From NCBI GenBank assembly GCA_018817995.1, contig JAHISW010000036.1, forward strand, positions 1 through 8,932: a DNA stretch of 8,932 nt, in the 5' to 3' direction. The DNA comes from Patescibacteria group bacterium (GTDB taxonomy: Bacteria; Patescibacteriota; Minisyncoccia; JAHISW01; Tagabacteraceae). The notes below the pieces were generated by a model that saw only the letters and a program-made list of their open reading frames with translations, searched no databases and was not told the origin of the DNA. This document shows, piece by piece, positions 5,393-8,932 of the stretch (its first letter is position 1; each line of letters opens with the position of its first letter). The position numbers and the translations under genes are program-made.

Positions 5393-7339
5393 TTACATGT
5401 CCAGATAGTTTGTTGTTGGCAGTTCTCTGCCTGAGTTGAGAAAATCTTCTCCGAACAGTTCTGGCGGAATTTCATTTATAAAACGGGAAGGCTTGTTAAT
5501 CTGTCTGCTGCCGAAAAAACTTCTGCTACAAGAAAATGACAGAAAAAGTTTTTGTTTGGCTCTGGTAAGGGCGACGTAAAAAAGTCTTCTTTCCTCTTCG
5601 TTTTCCTCCGGCCCTCCGAATCTGGAAAAAGGAAAAAGTCCTTCCTCAAGTCCCGTTATGAAGGCGCAGGGAAATTCCAAACCTTTGGCTGCGTGTACCG
5701 TCATTAACCGCACCTTGCCTTTCTTTTCGTCGGCGTTTTTGTTGGTATCATAGTCTTGTTCTGTCATAAGGGCCGTGTCTTCAAGAAATTTTTCCGCTCC
5801 CACGGGCGGTTCGAATTTTTCGTATTTCAAACTCAACCCCAACAATTCTTTGAGATTGTCCAGGCGCATCATACCTTCTTCAGAGCCGTTATTCAGGTAG
5901 GTGTAATATCCGCTTTTTTTGATTATAAAATTGAGTGTTTTGGGAAGAGTCTCTTCGTGGGCAACTTTCTTGATGGTGTTTAGAAAGTCAAAAAATTGTT
6001 TCATTTTTATTTTTTTGTCCGCTGTGATTTTCTTGTCCGAAAAATGATTTTCTAGAGTTGTCTTCCCAAGCCCTCTCGGGGGTTCGTTGATTATTCTCTT
6101 GAGACTTAAGAGGTCGTTTGGATTTAGCGCCACCTTTAGGTAAGAAATAATATCTTTTACCTCTTTTCTTTCAAAAAATCTGGTTCCTATGATTTGGTAG
6201 GGGACTTCTTGTTCAAGAAAAGATTCTTCCAATACTCTTGACTGAAAATTGGCGCGGTAAAAAACGGCTATTTCAAACGGCTTTAACCCGCCAGAAATAA
6301 GGTTTTTTGAGGTAATGGCCACAAATTCGGCCTCTTCTTTTTCGTTGAGCGCGTCAAATAATGTTAGCTTTTCTCCTTGTTCAAGTTGCGAGAAAAGATT
6401 TTTTGGCTTGCGCATTTTGTTTTGGCCGATTACGGCATTCGCGGCTTCCAGTATTTTTTGCGTGGAACGATAGTTCTGTTCCAGCATGACTGTTTTAACA
6501 TTGGGCCAGTCTTTTTCAAATCGCAAAATATTTCCAAAATCGGCTCCCCTGAAACGATAGATAGATTGGTCTTCGTCCCCCACGGCGCAAATGTTTTTGT
6601 GCTCTTTAGCTAATAATATTGAGAGCATATATTGGGCGCGGTTCGTATCTTGGTATTCGTCTATTAGAATATATTGCCATTTTTTTTGATATTTTTTTAA
6701 AATATCCGGTCTGTCTTGGAACAAAAAAACGGTTTTTGCAATGAGGTCGTCAAAGTCAACCGCTTTGTGTTCGGTTAATTTGCTTTCATATCCTTGCCAG
6801 ATTGTGGCGACGGTTTGGGGAAAGAAATTTTGATCAGCTTTTTCGGTGTATTCTTCCAATTTTACCAAGTTTGATTTTTCGCGCGAAATAATATTTTGAA
6901 TCTTTGACGGCTGAAACTGTTTTGGATTTATAGCCATTTCTTTTAAGCAGTTTTTTATTATTTTCAGAGAATCCTCTTTGTCCAAAATGGAAAAATTGTT
7001 CGGCAAATTTATTGCGTGGCCGTTTTGTCTAAGTATGCGGTTGCATGTTGAATGAAAAGTTCCAATCGCGGGGAGTCGAGGTTGAACCTCGGCGGTTTTA
7101 CTATCGAGGTTCAACCTCAATAGTTGAGTTATTCTTTCCTTCATTTCGTTGGCGGCCTTGTTGGTAAAAGTTACCGCCAATATTTGCTCCGGCCTCACTC
7201 CTTCTTGTATTAAATAAGCGATTCTGTGCGTTATGACTTTTGTTTTTCCGGCGCCGGCCCCTGCCACTACCAACAGGGGTCCGTCTTTATGTAAGACAGC
7301 TTTTTTTTGCGGATCGTTCAGTTCTCTGAGTAGGTCCAT
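5393..7339 (-). CDS. uvrD: UvrD/PcrA-family superfamily 1A 3'-5' DNA helicase
   Basis: A 648-residue ATP-dependent helicase for repair and replication-fork work. All SF1A motifs are present: Q-motif region LNDPQKKAV (7-15), Walker A AGAGAGKT (26-33), Ia TFTNKAANEMKER (57-69), Ib GTFHS (93-97), II DEYQD (227-231), III GDEDQSIYRFRGA (254-266), IV QNYRS (288-292), V TVHAAKGLEF (547-556) and VI VALTRA (589-594). The protein ends about 55 residues after motif VI, so it lacks the long C-terminal tail of E. coli UvrD or Bacillus PcrA that binds RNA polymerase or other partners; short forms seem usual in CPR. ATG 7339 fits the family N-terminus. Residues 73-89, between Ia and Ib, are encoded by palindromic DNA and make this loop about nine residues longer than in E. 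coli UvrD as I recall it. It leads a two-gene unit with rsmA. The choice between UvrD and PcrA names is arbitrary. Confidence 0.95.
   Translation of the reverse strand: MDLLRELNDPQKKAVLHKDGPLLVVAGAGAGKTKVITHRIAYLIQEGVRPEQILAVTFTNKAANEMKERITQLLRLNLDSKTAEVQPRLPAIGTFHSTCNRILRQNGHAINLPNNFSILDKEDSLKIIKNCLKEMAINPKQFQPSKIQNIISREKSNLVKLEEYTEKADQNFFPQTVATIWQGYESKLTEHKAVDFDDLIAKTVFLFQDRPDILKKYQKKWQYILIDEYQDTNRAQYMLSILLAKEHKNICAVGDEDQSIYRFRGADFGNILRFEKDWPNVKTVMLEQNYRSTQKILEAANAVIGQNKMRKPKNLFSQLEQGEKLTLFDALNEKEEAEFVAITSKNLISGGLKPFEIAVFYRANFQSRVLEESFLEQEVPYQIIGTRFFERKEVKDIISYLKVALNPNDLLSLKRIINEPPRGLGKTTLENHFSDKKITADKKIKMKQFFDFLNTIKKVAHEETLPKTLNFIIKKSGYYTYLNNGSEEGMMRLDNLKELLGLSLKYEKFEPPVGAEKFLEDTALMTEQDYDTNKNADEKKGKVRLMTVHAAKGLEFPCAFITGLEEGLFPFSRFGGPEENEEERRLFYVALTRAKQKLFLSFSCSRSFFGSRQINKPSRFINEIPPELFGEDFLNSGRELPTTNYLDM
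7078..7123. repeat. compound palindromic repeat inside uvrD
   Basis: GAGGTTGAACCTCG (7078-7091) and CGAGGTTCAACCTC (7105-7118) are exact reverse complements, giving a 14-bp stem with a 13-nt loop. Each arm is itself a palindrome, GAGGTT-N-AACCTC. The second extends to 7101-7123 with outer CTAT/ATAG; the only non-Watson-Crick position would be a U-G wobble in the coding-strand RNA. It is translated in frame as LLRLNLDS (73-80) and AEVQPR (83-88), in the loop between helicase motifs Ia and Ib. Confidence 0.75.
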
Positions 7340-7352
7340 CCCGTTGGAAATA

Positions 7353-7369
7353 GGAAATCAAAGATTTCC
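7353..7369. repeat. 17-bp perfect palindrome upstream of uvrD
   Basis: GGAAATC (7353-7359), loop AAA, GATTTCC (7363-7369); a further partial copy GGAAATA lies at 7346-7352. It would form a 7-bp hairpin in the uvrD leader if transcription starts upstream. There is no U-tract in either direction, so it is not a convincing terminator. It has the same layout (two exact arms, 3-nt centre) as the palindromes in rsmA and at the end of the peptidase gene. Confidence 0.6.
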
Positions 7370-7501
7370 GTTAATTACCCTAATAATATCTAAACAATTA
7401 CAACTCATAATAATATATCCTCAGTTAAAAATACACAGTTTGGATTTCTAACGGGGTCCATAGGATTAGACTAGTACAAAACTACCATGTGGACAACTTC
7501 G

Positions 7502-7532
7502 TTGACTTTTTATTGGTTTGGAGTAGCATAAA
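7502..7532 (+). promoter_or_regulatory. possible promoter of the M23 peptidase gene
   Basis: TTGACT (7502-7507, 5 of 6 to -35 consensus) is followed after 19 nt by CATAAA (7527-7532, 4 of 6 to -10 consensus). The spacing is long and the -10 weak. The position just before the upstream limit of the peptidase reading frame (7546) is suggestive only. Confidence 0.25.
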
Positions 7533-7545
7533 GCGTATCCTGTAA

Positions 7546-7710
7546 ATCGAGTTTATTTGGATAAAATGGCTTAAAATAAGGATAAAAGAAAGGCTTATTA
7601 TAGAAAAATTAAAAGCTCCTAGCGAAAATAATGGTAGCAAGCGTAAAAAGGTAGATTTTCTGAAAGTTGTTTGGAGCGCTAAAACATACATTGTTTTCAC
7701 CCTTGTATTA
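7546..7710 (+). other. in-frame upstream extension of the M23 peptidase with no canonical start
   Basis: The peptidase frame stays open upstream of GTG 7711 to a TAA at 7543-7545. The extension reads as a plausible membrane-protein N-terminus: basic IKWLKIRIKERL, a polar APSENNGSKRKK linker, then WSAKTYIVFTLVLVG entering the hydrophobic helix that GTG 7711 would cut in half. It contains no in-frame ATG, GTG or TTG. Possible explanations are an ATT start (7555 gives I/M-WIKWLKIRIK), a base error, or a frameshift: ATG 7631 would join the frame if the A-run at 7645-7649 had one more A. Confidence 0.55.
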
Positions 7711-8703
7711 GTGGGTGCTTTTGGTGTTTTTCCCCGTCTGACCAATGCGGGATTTTATTCTTTTTTGGGTAAAGCGTTTGGAATTGACTTCGCGGTTGAG
7801 AAGGAAGTTCAGGTGAATGTGGACCTGAATTCACAGACGGCGATATTATTGCAAGCCGTGCAAAATCCTAATCCGGTGGCAGGTTCCGGCGGAGGGGGGA
7901 TTAGTATAGTTAACCAGAGCGCTCTTCTTCCTGACATTGGCCCCCTGGGTAGCATCGCCGATATCAACGATAGTGTTTCCAATTCCGATCGCATTAGTGT
8001 TTATGTGGTTCGCGAGGGAGATAATTTATCACAGATAGCTCAAATGTTTGGTGTTAGTGTTAACACTATTGTTTGGGCGAACGATATCAATAGGGGGGAT
8101 CTTATTCAGACGGGACAGGTCCTCATTATTCTGCCTGTGACAGGCTTGCGTTATACGGTTCAAAAAGGAGATACCATAAGTTCTATCGCCAAGAAATACA
8201 AAGGAGACGAGGGGGAAATAATAAGATTCAACGATTTGTCTGTTAACATGAAATTATCTGCGGGGGATGAGATTATCATTCCTGATGGCGAGTCTCCATA
8301 CACACCAGCGCCTGTTTATGCAAACACGACAATAAGAGGGACTAGTGGGCCTAGTTATGTTGGTTATTATTTAAGACCGATACAAGGCGGAGTAAAGTCC
8401 CAAGGCCTTCACGGATACAATGCTGTTGACCTGGCTTCTTATTGCGGGGCGCCTATACTTGCTTCAGCTTCAGGGGACGTTATAATTAGCCGTTCTTATG
8501 GTTGGAATGGAGGTTATGGAAATTACATTGTAATAAGCCATTCAAATGGAACCCAAACACTATACGCTCATACTAGCAAGAATATTGTTAGCAGTGGTTG
8601 GCATGTTGTGAAAGGGCAAGTGATTGGTTACATGGGAAGTACAGGAAAATCAACGGGGTGTCATGTTCATTTTGAAGTCCGCGGAGCTAAAAACCCCTTT
8701 TAG
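7711..8703 (+). CDS. LysM-LysM-M23 family peptidoglycan endopeptidase, membrane-anchored
   Basis: The frame given is 330 residues from GTG 7711, the first canonical start; the true N-terminus is probably further upstream. A hydrophobic anchor or signal (TYIVFTLVLVGAFGVF, ending PRLTNA) spans that GTG. A Gly-rich low-complexity linker is near 57-64. Two LysM peptidoglycan-binding domains follow: VYVVREGDNLSQIAQMFGVS (98-142) and RYTVQKGDTISSIAKKY (147-191). The C-terminal M23/LytM zinc peptidase domain (about 218-327) has LHGYNAVDL (H234, D240), LYAH (H287) and GCHVHFEV (H318, H320), and ends KNPF, as CPR homologues often do. It should cleave peptide cross-bridges of peptidoglycan outside the cytoplasmic membrane in cell-wall remodelling or daughter-cell separation. 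H234 and D240 are six apart, whereas classical LytM HxGxD has four, so the exact zinc ligands need a structural check. It is a single gene with its own 3' hairpin and terminator. Confidence 0.9.
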   Translation: MGAFGVFPRLTNAGFYSFLGKAFGIDFAVEKEVQVNVDLNSQTAILLQAVQNPNPVAGSGGGGISIVNQSALLPDIGPLGSIADINDSVSNSDRISVYVVREGDNLSQIAQMFGVSVNTIVWANDINRGDLIQTGQVLIILPVTGLRYTVQKGDTISSIAKKYKGDEGEIIRFNDLSVNMKLSAGDEIIIPDGESPYTPAPVYANTTIRGTSGPSYVGYYLRPIQGGVKSQGLHGYNAVDLASYCGAPILASASGDVIISRSYGWNGGYGNYIVISHSNGTQTLYAHTSKNIVSSGWHVVKGQVIGYMGSTGKSTGCHVHFEVRGAKNPF

Positions 8704-8709
8704 GGGTTT
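8691..8709 (+). repeat. perfect hairpin containing the peptidase stop codon
   Basis: AAACCCCT (8691-8698), loop TTT, AGGGGTTT (8702-8709): an 8-bp perfect stem. The TAG stop (8701-8703) lies in the loop and 3' arm. It is followed by CGCCCG rather than a T-run, so it is at best a weak terminator or a 3'-end stabilising hairpin, and it matches the palindrome-with-3-nt-loop pattern seen elsewhere in the window. Confidence 0.55.
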
Positions 8710-8801
8710 CGCCCGAGCACAGCTTTAGGGCCAAGAATCCGTTCTAGCTTGCCTGCCGATGAGGTAGGGGTTTAGGTGTTAGAGTTGCTACTGAATTAAA
8801 T

Positions 8802-8826
8802 ACTGAATTAAGTTTCAGTGTTTTTT
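8802..8826 (+). terminator. likely intrinsic terminator after the M23 peptidase
   Basis: Stem ACTGAA (8802-8807) and TTCAGT (8814-8819), loop TTAAGT, then G and six T (8821-8826). The stem is AT-rich and short, so it may be weak, but the T-run and its position between two plus-strand genes fit. The upstream ACTGAA copy (8790-8795) gives an alternative 5' arm. Confidence 0.55.
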
Positions 8827-8839
8827 GTTTGTGATACAG

Positions 8840-8867
8840 TTCACGCCGACCGTGCTAGTTATATCAT
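8840..8867 (+). promoter_or_regulatory. candidate promoter of the gene starting at 8906
   Basis: TTCACG (8840-8845, 4 of 6) and TATCAT (8862-8867, 5 of 6) are separated by 16 nt. It lies after the terminator and about 40 nt before the next ATG, leaving a leader with room for the ribosome binding site. Confidence 0.35.
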
Positions 8868-8905
8868 ATTAAAAAAGCTAAAAAGCTTGATTTTGGTGGA
8901 GGGAA

Positions 8906-8932
8906 ATGGTAGAAAATAAAAGAAAAGGAAAA
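8906..8932 (+). CDS. start of a further plus-strand gene (first nine codons only)
   Basis: ATG 8906 opens MVENKRKGK and runs off the window. It is preceded by GGAGGG (8898-8903), 2 nt before the ATG: the only strong Shine-Dalgarno sequence in the window, with tight spacing. A terminator and a promoter candidate lie upstream. The lysine-rich start allows no functional assignment. Confidence 0.5.

Larger units (their letters stand above)
7340..7545. other. divergent uvrD / M23 peptidase intergenic region
   Basis: This roughly 206-bp stretch has no supportable gene; the longest ATG frame, at 7487, has only 14 codons. It holds a short palindrome next to uvrD, AT-rich stretches with several TATTAT-like sequences upstream of uvrD (no convincing -35/-10 pair), a near DnaA-box 9-mer at 7488-7496 (minus strand TTGTCCACA) and a TTGACT candidate -35 at 7502. 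The six bases before the uvrD ATG are AACGGG, the same as before the TSP3 gene ATG, but here without a good -10 beyond them. Confidence 0.6.
8704..8905. other. intergenic region between the peptidase and the next gene
   Basis: No gene or tRNA is visible in this roughly 200-bp stretch. It contains a small hairpin at 8752-8768 (CCTGCC, loop GATGA, GGTAGG, one G-U pair), a direct repeat of TACTGAATTAA at 8789-8799 and 8801-8811, a likely intrinsic terminator, a candidate promoter, and a 5-bp hairpin (AAGCT, AAAA, AGCTT) just before the ribosome binding site of the next gene. Confidence 0.6.

Noticed and set aside
5392..5475. Earlier start of rsmA at 5475
   Set aside because: The added 28 residues overlap the uvrD C-terminus in another frame and match no KsgA N-terminus; MIKLGQHFL is the family start.
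7078..7123. CRISPR-like repeat
   Set aside because: There are only two inverted copies, no direct repeats with regular spacers, and it lies inside an intact helicase gene.
7631..7654. Programmed -1 frameshift joining ATG 7631 to the peptidase frame at the A-run
   Set aside because: The A-run is short, does not fit the usual X-XXY-YYZ heptamer in the ATG frame, and no stimulatory structure is evident; an alternative start or sequence error is simpler.
8704..8800. Possible tRNA or small RNA in the GC-richer stretch after the peptidase
   Set aside because: No TTCRANTC-type T-loop or cloverleaf pairing is visible on either strand; only one small hairpin can be supported.

Overview
The window is AT-rich and uses the standard code: TGA is a true stop at the end of the Cys-rich gene, and no in-frame TGA is needed anywhere. 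Its gene types point to Candidate Phyla Radiation / Patescibacteria, most likely a Parcubacteria-like lineage. These are a VirB6/TrbL-like membrane protein behind a secreted Cys-containing protein and a TSP3-repeat membrane protein, a short UvrD/PcrA helicase coupled to rsmA, and a two-LysM M23 peptidase. The lineage is inferred from remembered family resemblance and was not tested by search.

Layout. (1) Positions 1-3477, minus strand: a three-gene operon read right to left. It encodes a TSP3-repeat single-pass protein, a secreted 481-residue protein with eight cysteines, and a VirB6/TrbL-like polytopic protein cut by the window edge. It looks like the start of a type IV secretion-like (T4SS-like) or surface-export locus. 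(2) Positions 3478-3582: a compact divergent promoter region. Both -10 elements sit exactly 6 nt before the ATG, which suggests leaderless mRNAs, and a perfect DnaA-box 9-mer lies between them. (3) Positions 3583-4611, plus strand: an unrecognised membrane-anchored protein with an acidic middle and 12 cysteines in its last 82 residues. It ends directly against rsmA with no intergenic base. (4) Positions 4612-7339, minus strand: uvrD/pcrA then rsmA (ksgA), joined by TAA-C-ATG. Both genes carry short palindromic or repetitive DNA inside the reading frame. (5) Positions 7340-7545: divergent intergenic region with another short perfect palindrome. (6) Positions about 7546-8703, plus strand: a membrane-anchored LysM-LysM-M23 cell-wall peptidase. 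Its coding potential runs upstream of the first canonical start codon. (7) Positions 8704-8932: a hairpin at the stop codon, a likely intrinsic terminator, a probable promoter and the first nine codons of another plus-strand gene.

The envelope genes (operon, Cys-rich protein, peptidase) plausibly build or modify the cell surface. The uvrD-rsmA pair is housekeeping: DNA repair/replication helicase and 16S rRNA dimethylation. The least ordinary signals are the different short palindromes scattered through and between the housekeeping genes, two of them translated in frame, and the Cys-rich exported protein sharing a divergent promoter region with the T4SS-like operon.
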